Below, piece after piece: positions 6,470-12,893 of a stretch of 18,552 bases of DNA. This DNA is from an uncultured Clostridia bacterium (GTDB lineage Bacteria > Bacillota > Clostridia > TANB77 > CAG-508), in contig CAKPLZ010000013.1 of NCBI GenBank assembly GCA_934167835.1, forward strand, positions 1 through 18,552, in the 5' to 3' direction. Each line of letters starts with the position of its first letter. The stretch's first letter is position 1. The notes beneath the pieces were generated by a model that saw nothing but the letters and a program-made list of their open reading frames with translations, was not told the DNA's origin and searched no databases. Both the position numbers and the translations under genes were made by a program.

Positions 6470-7105
6470 TTACCACTTCTTTGATGTGTTTTTTAGTTCT
6501 ATCTCATTATATATTATGTAAATTTTTGTATTTTGTGTCGAATCTATTATTTCCATTTTGTCAATTTTCCCTGTTTTTTTATTGATATATAGTATCTTGC
6601 TTGAACTATATCTGTTTTTATTTTTTGTGTTTGTTTCCATGATTACTGTTTCATCTTTTTCAAATATTTTTGCCGTTTCATCATTTTTATAATCTTCAAT
6701 AAATGCAATTAAGCTTAATTCGTTGCTTTCAATATATTTATAATTCTCATATATATGTTTTAAATTTAGTTTGGAATTTTCAATTGTTAAATTATTTCCA
6801 TCAAACTCGAACTTAGTTCCTGCAATGTATTCAGGTTCTAGTAGTTCCTGTTTGAATGTATTTGTTTTTTTATTAGCTTCTTGTAATATTCTATATGTGT
6901 TTGTATTTTTGTTGCTTTGTACAGTTACTGTTGCAACTGCATTATATCCTTCTATATTTAAAATATTTTCTTTAATAATTTCAGCTGATTTATTAATCAT
7001 ATTATTTCCTGTTTCTATTTTTTTATAATAAAATTTTATAAAAAATATTAATAAAGCTAATGATATTATCAAAACAAATGCCAATATTTTTTTCCTGCTT
7101 TTCAT
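6470..7105 (-). CDS. Membrane-anchored LolA-like protein, resembling the YdcC/GerS group
   Basis: This 211-aa protein has one N-terminal hydrophobic helix (about residues 7-26, after KSRKK) followed by an extracytoplasmic domain rich in alternating beta strands. The pattern GYNAVATVTVQSNKNTNTY, EPEYIAGTKFEFDGNNLTI, and SSSKILYINKKTGKIDKMEI is that of LolA/LppX-type lipid-binding sandwiches. There is no lipobox cysteine, so the helix probably stays as an anchor. A similar gene (ydcC in B. subtilis, gerS in C. difficile) sits by alr and the MazEF locus in spore formers. Its place directly before mazF supports that kinship, although alr and the antitoxin gene are missing. The ATG at 7105 is chosen because GGGAG lies nine bases upstream; the TTG three codons earlier would touch the ribosome site. 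A germination role is possible but unproven. Confidence 0.65.
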   Translation of the reverse strand: MKSRKKILAFVLIISLALLIFFIKFYYKKIETGNNMINKSAEIIKENILNIEGYNAVATVTVQSNKNTNTYRILQEANKKTNTFKQELLEPEYIAGTKFEFDGNNLTIENSKLNLKHIYENYKYIESNELSLIAFIEDYKNDETAKIFEKDETVIMETNTKNKNRYSSSKILYINKKTGKIDKMEIIDSTQNTKIYIIYNEIELKNTSKKW

Positions 7106-7144
7106 ATATACCAACTCCCTTTATTTTGATATATATTGAGAAGT

Positions 7145-7173
7145 AAAAAAAATATGCAGGTAAAAACCTGCAT
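7145..7173 (-). terminator. Intrinsic terminator of the sepF-divIVA operon
   Basis: On the minus strand, ATGCAGGT pairs with ACCTGCAT around a short loop, followed by eight T in a near-continuous run. Confidence 0.88.
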
Positions 7174-7185
7174 TATAGTAAACAT

Positions 7186-7641
7186 TTAATCCTTATCTTC
7201 AGCCATATCTTTAATTAATTCTAATTGTGAAATAAGTAAAGACTCCATTTTTGCTTTGTATACGCTGAACTGCTTTTTCAAAGAATCAATTTCTTTTTCT
7301 TTAATGATTATTTGAGTATTTAATTCGTCAAGCTTTGTTTTAGCTTGGTACTCAGCATCTTTTATAATTTGTTCTGCTTGTTGTTTTGCTACATTTTGTA
7401 TTTCATCTGCTGTTTTTTGTGCTACAACTAAAGTATTTTGAAGTGTTGATTCAATGTTTTTGTATTGTCCAACATCGTTGTGAAGTTCTTCTGTGTTTTC
7501 TTTTAAAGCTTTATTTTCCTTGTATATTTTTTCATAATCAGCTGTGATTTCATCAAGGAATTCATCAACTTCGTCTACATTGTAGCCATTTACCATTTGT
7601 TTAGAAAATCTTTTATTTTCGATGTCTAAAGGTGTTATCAT
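7186..7641 (-). CDS. divIVA: DivIVA-family cell pole / septum protein
   Basis: This 151-aa coiled-coil scaffold binds negatively curved membrane at poles and septa. The N-terminal membrane-binding module is clear: MITPLDIENKRFSKQMVNGYN followed by VDEVDEFLDEITADYEKI. From about residue 40 onward the heptad-rich sequence is continuous coiled coil (KALKENTEELHND, then QQAEQIIKDAEYQAKTKLDEL). I place the start at 7641, where GAGGAGG lies eight bases upstream and the canonical M-x-TPLDIEN begins. A longer reading from 7677 would overlap the end of sepF. It follows sepF directly, a compact version of the ylm-divIVA division cluster, and shares its promoter and terminator. Confidence 0.93.
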   Translation of the reverse strand: MITPLDIENKRFSKQMVNGYNVDEVDEFLDEITADYEKIYKENKALKENTEELHNDVGQYKNIESTLQNTLVVAQKTADEIQNVAKQQAEQIIKDAEYQAKTKLDELNTQIIIKEKEIDSLKKQFSVYKAKMESLLISQLELIKDMAEDKD

Positions 7642-7664
7642 AAGTCTTTCCTCCTCTTTAAACT

Positions 7665-8129
7665 TTATTTTAGCCAAGATACTGATAATTTGTTTTTTAG
7701 TTCCTCTCTTGCTAAGTCGCTTTCTATATCATAATTTACTGGCGCAATAAGAAATATTGAATTTGATACTTTTTGAATATGTCCATTTAGTGCGTGTACT
7801 GCTCCACTTAAGAAATCTATTATTCTTCTAGCTACATCTTTATTAACATATTCTAGATTAACAATAATTGATTTTTTTTCTTTTAAGTAGTTGCATATTT
7901 CTTCTGATTGATCGAAAGATGTTGGTTGTGTTATAACCATTTTTACTGCTTGAATTTGTGGCATATTTACTATTTTAGTTTTTTTACCTCCAAACAAACC
8001 TCTTTCTTCAACTTCTTCCTCTTCCTTTTCGTTATCTAATTCATAAACATCTTCATTTTCGTTTTCTTTCTCATTTTCATTTGCTAAGCCTAAAGCATCT
8101 AAAACCTTATTTACTATTGCTACAGCCAT
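7665..8129 (-). CDS. sepF: Cell division protein SepF
   Basis: SepF is a membrane-bound partner of FtsZ that aligns protofilaments at the septum. The 154-aa protein begins with an amphipathic membrane-targeting helix (MAVAIVNKVLDALGL), then an acidic low-complexity linker full of Glu and Asn, then the conserved SepF fold: VKMVITQPTSFDQSEEICNYLKEKKSIIVNLEYV, DVARRIIDFLSGAVHALNGHIQKVSNSIFLIAPVN. The start at 8129 is supported by AGGAGGG; longer readings run through the promoter at 8170-8198. The operon is sepF-divIVA, without the usual intervening ylmG/ylmH. In most Firmicutes SepF binds the C-terminal tail of FtsZ. The FtsZ-like protein in this window lacks that tail, so SepF presumably works with another FtsZ. 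Confidence 0.95.
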   Translation of the reverse strand: MAVAIVNKVLDALGLANENEKENENEDVYELDNEKEEEEVEERGLFGGKKTKIVNMPQIQAVKMVITQPTSFDQSEEICNYLKEKKSIIVNLEYVNKDVARRIIDFLSGAVHALNGHIQKVSNSIFLIAPVNYDIESDLAREELKNKLSVSWLK

Positions 8130-8169
8130 TTTTAACCCTCCTAAATATTCCTTAGTAATATATACCAGT

Positions 8170-8198
8170 ATATTATAGGATTTTTTCAAATTTGTCAA
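8170..8198 (-). promoter_or_regulatory. Promoter of sepF-divIVA
   Basis: On the minus strand, TTGACA (8193-8198) is followed after 17 nt by TAATAT (8170-8175), or after 15 nt by TATAAT (8172-8177). It faces away from the small plus-strand gene that begins at 8316. Confidence 0.75.
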
Positions 8199-8275
8199 GT
8201 ATTTTTCAAAATGTTTTAAAAATGACATATTTTTGTAATATTTTTGTAATATTTCTTTATTTTTGTCTTTTTTTA

Positions 8276-8284
8276 TGTTATAAT
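8276..8284 (+). promoter_or_regulatory. Extended -10 promoter of the 91-aa ORF
   Basis: TGTTATAAT is an extended -10 element about 32 nt before the ATG at 8316. No convincing -35 is present at the right distance, which is usual for extended -10 promoters. Confidence 0.6.
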
Positions 8285-8315
8285 TATTAAATATTTCCAT
8301 TAAGGAGGGAAAAAT

Positions 8316-8591
8316 ATGTCTTTGACATTTTTGCATGACTTTCTCGAGAGGCAAAACTTATCTGGTTTGTCTAAAGAGGAAGTGCAGGAACTTTCCAACA
8401 TTGTGTTTAATGCTATCTTAGTTGAAACAGACAACACAAGGGAAAATGAATGCAGAATGCTCCTGGATTCAAGCAAGAATCTTCCTTCACCAAAGGTTGT
8501 TGACATTCTTTTGAATGAAGGTTTTAGCTTTGTTTTCCAGTATGGACGCCAGTACATCGTCTGGAAGCGTAAATTCTTATGTATTGTCTAA
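8316..8591 (+). CDS. Hypothetical 91-aa soluble protein
   Basis: I do not recognise this protein. It is likely a real gene: AAGGAGGG lies six bases before the ATG, an extended -10 precedes it, and a strong terminator follows 12 nt after the stop. It has no signal peptide, membrane segment or cysteine cluster. The sequence begins SLTFLHDFLERQNLSGLSKE and is mainly helical, then has a basic aromatic end (FQYGRQYIVWKRKFLCIV). Its codon use is less AT-rich than that of the flanking sepF and HAD genes and resembles the LRV-like cluster at 1813-4648, hinting at a common foreign or expression-related origin. It is monocistronic on the strand opposite to sepF. Function is unknown. Confidence 0.7.
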   Translation: MSLTFLHDFLERQNLSGLSKEEVQELSNIVFNAILVETDNTRENECRMLLDSSKNLPSPKVVDILLNEGFSFVFQYGRQYIVWKRKFLCIV

Positions 8592-8603
8592 ATTTTTTCC
8601 TAT

Positions 8604-8638
8604 GGCCGTGTATCAATTGATATACGGCCCTTTATTTT
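8604..8638 (+). terminator. Intrinsic terminator after the 91-aa ORF
   Basis: GGCCGTGTATC pairs with GATATACGGCC (one G-U pair) around AATT, followed by CTTTATTTTA. The stem is long and GC-rich at its base. Confidence 0.88.
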
Positions 8639-8655
8639 ACTTTTTTTCTATTTTA

Positions 8656-8664
8656 TGGTATAAT
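8656..8664 (+). promoter_or_regulatory. Extended -10 promoter of the HAD phosphatase gene
   Basis: TGGTATAAT is a perfect extended -10, 21 nt before the ATG at 8686. The ribosome site GGGGG lies between. The 5' leader is therefore short. Confidence 0.65.
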
Positions 8665-8685
8665 TATTACTGTTGGGGGTAATTT

Positions 8686-9540
8686 ATGATTAAACTAGTA
8701 GCTAGTGACCTAGACGGCACTATTATTGATAAGAATAATTATATTTACGAAAACAACTTAAAGGCAATTGATGACTTAAATAACCATAAAATGAATTTTG
8801 TAATTTGTACTGGTAAAACATATCCAATAACCAAACAGCTTTGTTCAAAAATTAATGCTTCTTTTGGTATTTTTGGAAATGGTAACCAAATTTTAGATTT
8901 AAAAACTGGAAAAGAAATTTATAGAAAGTTGTTGTCTAAGGACATTGTTTTAAAATGCATTGATATCGCAAAAAGCAACAATTCTTCTATTCACATTTAT
9001 ACAGATAAAGCTGTTATTTCTGAGAAATTGCTTTATTTGGACTTAAGAAACTACATTCTTCAAACTTCAACTAAATCTGAAATTTCAATGGAATTTAAAA
9101 TTGTTGATGATATAAAAAAATATGTTGCAAATAATGATATTTCTGTTTGTAAGCTTGTTATCTCAAATGACAAAACAACAAAACCTATAAGTGATGAAAT
9201 ATTGAAAACATTAGATGTTTCCATTGCAACTATAAGAAAATTTGGCGAATACAAAGATTTTACTATAAATAAAGAATACGAATATATTGATATTACTCCA
9301 AAAGGTGTTACTAAAGATACTGCTCTTCAAATTTTAGGTAATTATTTAAATATAAAGCCAAATGAAGTTTTAGCAGTTGGAGATAATTTGAATGACTTCG
9401 ATATGGTAAAAAATGCCGGAATTGGAGTTGCTGTTGCAAATGCTTATGATGAGCTAAAAAATGTAGCTAGTTATACTACTTCAAACCCTGTAGAAAAAGG
9501 CGGATTTGCTGAGGCTGTTTATAAATTTGTAAAATTTTAG
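8686..9540 (+). CDS. Cof-type HAD-superfamily hydrolase
   Basis: This cytosolic phosphatase of the Cof/YbiV-like subgroup (HAD type IIB cap, 284 aa, normal length) typically removes phosphate from sugar phosphates, nucleotides or flavin intermediates. All four HAD motifs are visible. Motif I is ASDLDGTI with nucleophile D8 and D10, motif II is ICTGKT with T42, motif III is the lysine of TPKGVTK at K206, and motif IV is GDNLNDFDM with D233 and D237. The cap domain lies between about residues 80 and 190. The C-terminal GIGVAVANAYDELK and EKGGFAEAVYKF are typical of Cof proteins. It has its own promoter and terminator and no operon partner. The specific substrate cannot be read from sequence. 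Confidence 0.92.
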   Translation: MIKLVASDLDGTIIDKNNYIYENNLKAIDDLNNHKMNFVICTGKTYPITKQLCSKINASFGIFGNGNQILDLKTGKEIYRKLLSKDIVLKCIDIAKSNNSSIHIYTDKAVISEKLLYLDLRNYILQTSTKSEISMEFKIVDDIKKYVANNDISVCKLVISNDKTTKPISDEILKTLDVSIATIRKFGEYKDFTINKEYEYIDITPKGVTKDTALQILGNYLNIKPNEVLAVGDNLNDFDMVKNAGIGVAVANAYDELKNVASYTTSNPVEKGGFAEAVYKFVKF

Positions 9541-9569
9541 AGAAAGATTTTATATCTTTCTCTTTTTTT
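9539..9569 (+). terminator. Intrinsic terminator after the HAD gene
   Basis: AGAGAAAGAT pairs with ATCTTTCTCT around five bases, followed by seven T. The stem begins within the HAD stop codon, and its T-run touches the stop codon of the convergent small gene at 9568. Confidence 0.88.
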
Positions 9570-9708
9570 AAAAATCCATTCCCATTTTTCTTACTAATTT
9601 TTTTGCTTGTTTGCATATTTTTCTTTTGCTAAACATTCCCTCTTCATACATCATATATGCTGCAGCAGTAATTGCTGTTCCAAGCATCATTCCCTTTATA
9701 AAGTTCAT
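9568..9708 (-). CDS. Hypothetical 46-aa membrane-anchored protein
   Basis: This is a very small protein starting MNFIKGMMLGTAITAAAYMM, a Gly/Ala-rich membrane helix of the kind seen in short YtxH-like proteins. A basic tail (SKRKICKQAKKLVRKMG) should face the cytoplasm. I choose the ATG at 9708 because GGGGGAAA precedes it; a longer reading from 9783 would run through the end of the transporter gene. It is the last gene of a four-gene operon (10684 to 9568), 13 nt after the second TauE/SafE half. Function is unknown. It could stabilise the neighbouring transporter, but only gene order supports that. Confidence 0.65.
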   Translation of the reverse strand: MNFIKGMMLGTAITAAAYMMYEEGMFSKRKICKQAKKLVRKMGMDF

Positions 9709-9721
9709 TATATTTCCCCCT

Positions 9722-10108
9722 TTATTTTTTATTATTTGCTCTTTTTTGTTTTTTATACTCTGTAATAATTGTGTAAATCTCATAAATTGCGATTATTCCT
9801 AAAAAAACACCAAAAATTTTTTTTAAAATTTTAACATCCATTTTGCCCGAAATTATTGCTCCTATTATTGCCCCAACTACACCACTTGTTGCTAAAACAA
9901 GCCCTACTTTCCATTCTATAAGTTTTTCTTTTATTGATACAATTATTGCAGATATTGATGTTGGAACAAAAAACACCAAATTTGTTGCTTGAGCAATATG
10001 TTGGTCAACCCCTAAAAAAATAGAAAGAACAAGTATTAGTATTGTTCCTCCTCCCATTCCTGTTCCACTTACAATTCCTGAAATTAATCCAGTTAACGTT
10101 TCTTTCAT
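9722..10108 (-). CDS. TauE/SafE (TSUP) half-size transporter, second half
   Basis: This 128-aa membrane protein has about four helices and the TSUP repeat signature: GLISGIVSGTGMGGGTILILVLSIFLGVDQHIAQATNL, a long hydrophobic segment FVPTSISAIIVSI, and VGLVLATSGVVGAIIGAIISGKM. Full TauE/SafE proteins (sulfite, sulfoacetate or other organosulfur anion export) are about 250-300 aa and contain two such repeats. This gene and its neighbour each hold one, 10 nt apart on the same strand, so together they probably form one functional transporter as a heterodimer. The ATG at 10108 has GGAAA upstream. The C-terminus is a basic tail (KKQKRANNKK). The transported substrate cannot be assigned. Confidence 0.85.
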   Translation of the reverse strand: MKETLTGLISGIVSGTGMGGGTILILVLSIFLGVDQHIAQATNLVFFVPTSISAIIVSIKEKLIEWKVGLVLATSGVVGAIIGAIISGKMDVKILKKIFGVFLGIIAIYEIYTIITEYKKQKRANNKK

Positions 10109-10118
10109 TATTTTCCTT

Positions 10119-10466
10119 TCATGCCATTATCATTTTAAATGATGTATATACTAAAAAAACAACAAATGCAATTTTTAATACTTTTGTTGAAACAACCTTT
10201 AGTAATCTTGCTCCAATTATTCCACCAACTACTCCTCCTATTGCACACTTTATTCCTAAGTTCCAATCTACGAAATTATTTTTATAATAAAATATTCCGC
10301 TCGTAATTACCATTGGTAGTATTGCAAATACCGAAGTTGCTCTTGCTTTTGCGTCTTCAATTTTAAATATATGAATTAATGCGGGCACAATAATCATTCC
10401 TCCTCCTGCTGAAAAGAGGCCACTTATTATTCCTGCACAAAAACCAATACTTATCTTTTTTAGCAT
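10119..10466 (-). CDS. TauE/SafE (TSUP) half-size transporter, first half
   Basis: This 115-aa membrane protein with four predicted helices carries the N-terminal TSUP repeat: GFCAGIISGLFSAGGGMIIVPALIHIFKIEDAKARATSVFAILPM, then NLGIKCAIGGVVGGIIGARLLK. The GG-G-MIIVP-L core and the following KARATS are family hallmarks. Its start overlaps the stop of the upstream 72-aa gene by one base (TAATG), indicating translational coupling. It precedes the second TSUP half by 10 nt. The intact ends and good ribosome sites of both halves argue that they are separate subunits and not a recently broken gene. Confidence 0.86.
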   Translation of the reverse strand: MLKKISIGFCAGIISGLFSAGGGMIIVPALIHIFKIEDAKARATSVFAILPMVITSGIFYYKNNFVDWNLGIKCAIGGVVGGIIGARLLKVVSTKVLKIAFVVFLVYTSFKMIMA

Positions 10467-10684
10467 TATTTCTCCTGTTTGGCATATTTTTCAAATTCCG
10501 CTTCAGCGTGTTTTGTTAAAGCTGCATCACACTTTAACATTTGAATAATAATCTCTTGTTTTAATTCTTCTGGCTTTATATTATCTGCTTTATCCAAAAA
10601 TAACTGAAGTTCTTTTAAATATTCCTTGCTTTGATTTTTCCAATTTGCATCTATTTTCATAGTTATATTATTTCTTTTTTTCAT
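10466..10684 (-). CDS. Hypothetical 72-aa helical protein, first gene of the TSUP operon
   Basis: This is a small, charged, mostly helical cytosolic protein with no membrane segment (SKEYLKELQLFLDKADNIKPEELKQE, then MLKCDAALTKHAEAEFEKYAK). I do not recognise a family. The ATG at 10684 has AAAGGAAG ten bases upstream and a good promoter at 10717-10745. It is coupled to the TSUP half by TAATG, so expression is tied to the transporter. A regulatory or adaptor role is possible but there is no direct evidence. Confidence 0.7.
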   Translation of the reverse strand: MKKRNNITMKIDANWKNQSKEYLKELQLFLDKADNIKPEELKQEIIIQMLKCDAALTKHAEAEFEKYAKQEK

Positions 10685-10716
10685 TATTTTTATACTTCCT
10701 TTCTTAAAGTACTGCT

Positions 10717-10745
10717 ATTATATCATTATTTTTACTGGTGGGCAA
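10717..10745 (-). promoter_or_regulatory. Promoter of the TSUP operon
   Basis: On the minus strand, TTGCCC (10740-10745) and TATAAT (10717-10722) are spaced by 17 nt. It is divergent from the Xre-type regulator gene, and CAGTA/TACTG half-sites occur near it as well as at 10813-10829, so the regulator could act on both. Confidence 0.75.
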
Positions 10746-10804
10746 CTTTTTATTACGTTTATCGTTATATTTATGCTTACTTTATATTATTTTCAGTAAA
10801 AAAA

Positions 10805-10829
10805 TGGTAAAATACTGCATATTACAGTA
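10805..10829 (+). promoter_or_regulatory. Extended -10 promoter with overlapping dyad operator of the Xre-type gene
   Basis: TGGTAAAAT at 10805-10813 is an extended -10. The dyad TACTG-7 nt-CAGTA at 10813-10829 starts at its last base and covers the expected start of transcription. This placement is typical of an autorepressor site. That the site is bound by the downstream HTH protein is inference. Confidence 0.55.
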
Positions 10830-10846
10830 AGAGAGGTGTTTTACTT

Positions 10847-11056
10847 ATGATTAAAATTAAACTTTCCAATTTGCTAGGCGAACATAAAATGACACAAAAA
10901 GCTTTAGCTGACGTAACTCATATACGCCCTGCTACAATTTCCAAAATGTATTACGAGGAAATTAAAAGGATAGATGTAAAACAAATAGATAGTATTTGTA
11001 AAGCATTTGATTGTGAAATTTCAGAGCTTTTAGAATATATTCCAGATAAAAAATAA
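10847..11056 (+). CDS. Small Xre/Cro-type helix-turn-helix regulator
   Basis: This 69-aa protein is a lone HTH_3/Xre DNA-binding domain: KLSNLLGEHKMTQKALADVTHIRPATISKMYYEE, where TQKALADVT and RPATISKM form the helix-turn-helix (about residues 16-36), then VKQIDSICKAFDCEISELLEYIP. Such short Cro-like proteins act as dimeric repressors. AGAGAGGTG precedes the ATG. It is divergent from the 72-aa/TSUP operon and probably represses itself, and perhaps the operon, through the TACTG-N7-CAGTA dyad. No phage genes surround it, so it is more likely a local chromosomal regulator than a prophage remnant. Confidence 0.9.
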   Translation: MIKIKLSNLLGEHKMTQKALADVTHIRPATISKMYYEEIKRIDVKQIDSICKAFDCEISELLEYIPDKK

Positions 11057-11080
11057 ACGAGAATTGCTCGTTTATTTTTT
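11050..11080. terminator. Bidirectional intrinsic terminator
   Basis: AAATAAACGAG pairs with CTCGTTTATTT around AATTG; a T-run follows on the plus strand and the A-rich flank gives a shorter T-run on the minus strand. It lies between the convergent HTH gene and the 73-aa gene, whose stop codon falls inside the stem. Confidence 0.82.
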
Positions 11081-11293
11081 AATATTTACACTATTTTCTA
11101 TTGAATTTTTTTGGCTTTCTATTGCATTATTTTCAGATGTATTATTTATTTCGTTCTTTGTTTGATTAGATGATGTAGGTATTGCATTTTCTGGTGTCTG
11201 TGTAAATAATGTTGACATTAAGAATAGTACAAATACAGTTGAACATGCTACTGCAAATGCCATGATTTTATCTTTATCAAATACTAAAAACAT
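11072..11293 (-). CDS. Hypothetical 73-aa single-pass membrane protein
   Basis: This is a small protein with a short charged N-terminus (FDKDKI), one hydrophobic helix (about residues 11-30, AFAVACSTVFVLFLMSTLF) and a Ser/Asn/Thr/Gln-rich hydrophilic tail of about 40 residues with many glycosylation-like Asn-x-Ser/Thr patterns of no known meaning in bacteria. The ATG at 11293 has GGAGGG upstream. It lies 53 nt downstream of the GHKL sensor kinase on the same strand and is likely cotranscribed. It could be an accessory of the sensor, for example a modulator, but I do not recognise the family. Confidence 0.65.
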   Translation of the reverse strand: MFLVFDKDKIMAFAVACSTVFVLFLMSTLFTQTPENAIPTSSNQTKNEINNTSENNAIESQKNSIENSVNIKK

Positions 11294-11346
11294 TATGATT
11301 CCCTCCAGTTTATATGTTATTTAAGTTTATTCATATAGTTTTTAGA

Positions 11347-12849
11347 TTATACTTTATTCTGCATCACTTTTAAATTTTTATTTGTGTTAATTATATTTAT
11401 TTCATTTGCTCTGTAAGATTTTACCCTATATTCGTTTTTGCCATCAAATATAATTTTTACGACTTTAGTATATTGACTATTTTTTAGTTCTTCAATTTCT
11501 AAGCTACCTTTGGTTTTCTTTAGTGTTTCAAATGTTGTCATAAATCCTATTCCGCTTCCACCTGTAAGCTTATGTGTTGTAACTCTTTGTGTTCCAAGTT
11601 TTATTAATGTATCTATATCAAACTCAATTCCTGTATCACATATATGTATTTCATAAGATTCGTTTTTTATTATTTTTACAAGTATGTTTCTTTTTGAAAC
11701 ATTACTGCTGTTTATTGCTATAATTGCATCTTTGATGTGATCACCTAAAATTGTTTCAATATCTTTAAGTTCCACTTTATTTTGCAACATTGATTTTATA
11801 TCGCAGAATAATTCCAACTCTATCTTAATAGACGCTTTATTTGCTTCATTATAAAAATATTCCAATATATTATCTATTCCAAAAACACCGGTCTTTTGAA
11901 TTTTTTTATCTGATTCAATATGTTTTTTCATTTCTTCTGAGTATTCTTTTGAAATAGAATTTAGTTGTTTTTCAAAATTTGTAAAATCTTCACCAAACTC
12001 TGTCTGCATTTTTTCCATTAATGCTGGATTTGATATAATTTTAGCCGTAAAGCTCTCTAATGCTCGTATTCTACTGCTATATTTGTGATTCACTTTGCTT
12101 ATGCTCTCATTTTCTTCTAACACTTTTTGCATTTCATTTTCTTTTATTTTAATTTGATTTTCTAAATCAGCAATGTTATTTTCTTTAAGCTTTTGTTTGT
12201 AATATATAATCAATTTGCCTTTAATCCAAATTGCCAAACATACAAGTTCTATTATTATACCAATAAATAGGTATGTGTTTGTTGTAACATCATTGTGACT
12301 TCTTACTCTAGAATATAAAACCATTGCTACTCCAATAATAATAACTCCAATAACTCCAAGGTTTCCCATTTTATCTTTGTCTTTCAAAAATGTTATGCCA
12401 TTTTTAAAGCGTTTAATTTTGAAAACAAAATTTATAATAATACTTTCTACAAATATGCTGCTGAATAAGATACGTATGTCGTTCACTTCCAGATTTATTT
12501 TTAGTAATTGAATTATTGTACATGATATAATTATTGATATTACATAAAAAATGTATGTTACCGTAAGTGATATAAATGTGAGGACTATTGAGTATTGTAG
12601 GGTATTTTTTGTGACTTTGCTAATTATAAAGCTATATAAAAAATACACTATTACCATTGATGGCAATATCTCTAATTTTTTTATTAAAACCAAGCCCAGA
12701 GTAGCCATTCCAATACTATACAATATAGCTAATATAGCATTCTTTAGGTTGTTATTATCGTATTTAATTAACTTTATTATAATAAAATATGTAAAAATAT
12801 TTATAGTACTGATTTTAGCAATGCTATTAATTATATTCATGTTAACCAT
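11347..12849 (-). CDS. Multi-pass GHKL sensor kinase, AgrC/VirS-like architecture
   Basis: This 500-aa membrane sensor has an N-terminal domain (about residues 10-210) of six or seven hydrophobic helices, no extracytoplasmic PAS or Cache domain, then a coiled coil (about 215-255) and a C-terminal ATPase-like domain. That is the layout of AgrC-type peptide receptors. The phosphoacceptor candidate is H255 in VNHKYSSRIRALE. The ATP lid retains GGSGIGF (430-436). The N-box reads ILGDHIKDAIIAI instead of an Asn-containing motif, and G1 is DTGIEFD, lacking the second Gly, so ATP binding may be altered. The ATG at 12849 follows AAGGTGAT. The gene sits just downstream of a 16-codon Trp-rich peptide ORF and near a Spo0A-like response regulator, which suggests one signalling unit. 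Confidence 0.85.
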   Translation of the reverse strand: MVNMNIINSIAKISTINIFTYFIIIKLIKYDNNNLKNAILAILYSIGMATLGLVLIKKLEILPSMVIVYFLYSFIISKVTKNTLQYSIVLTFISLTVTYIFYVISIIISCTIIQLLKINLEVNDIRILFSSIFVESIIINFVFKIKRFKNGITFLKDKDKMGNLGVIGVIIIGVAMVLYSRVRSHNDVTTNTYLFIGIIIELVCLAIWIKGKLIIYYKQKLKENNIADLENQIKIKENEMQKVLEENESISKVNHKYSSRIRALESFTAKIISNPALMEKMQTEFGEDFTNFEKQLNSISKEYSEEMKKHIESDKKIQKTGVFGIDNILEYFYNEANKASIKIELELFCDIKSMLQNKVELKDIETILGDHIKDAIIAINSSNVSKRNILVKIIKNESYEIHICDTGIEFDIDTLIKLGTQRVTTHKLTGGSGIGFMTTFETLKKTKGSLEIEELKNSQYTKVVKIIFDGKNEYRVKSYRANEINIINTNKNLKVMQNKV

Positions 12850-12864
12850 AAAATCACCTTTTTA

Positions 12865-12893
12865 ATTATATAAAAAACATAAAAAATAGTCAA
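12865..12893 (-). promoter_or_regulatory. Promoter of the sensor kinase embedded in the preceding terminator
   Basis: On the minus strand, TTGACT (12888-12893) and TATAAT (12865-12870) are spaced by exactly 17 nt. The -35 lies in the descending arm of the terminator stem at 12881-12914 and the spacer contains its T-run. The start of transcription would be only a little upstream of the AAGGTG ribosome site, giving a very short leader. Confidence 0.65.

Noticed and set aside
6536..6542. TGTCGAA heptamer as an additional 0A box
   Set aside because: It lies inside the coding region of the LolA-like gene, far from a promoter; a few such matches are expected by chance.
8130..8354. Longer N-terminus of SepF
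   Set aside because: It would read through the sepF promoter; the amphipathic SepF start and AGGAGGG are at 8129.
8300..8557. An 85-aa minus-strand open frame opposite the orphan ORF
   Set aside because: No ribosome site. The plus-strand frame has promoter, ribosome site and terminator.
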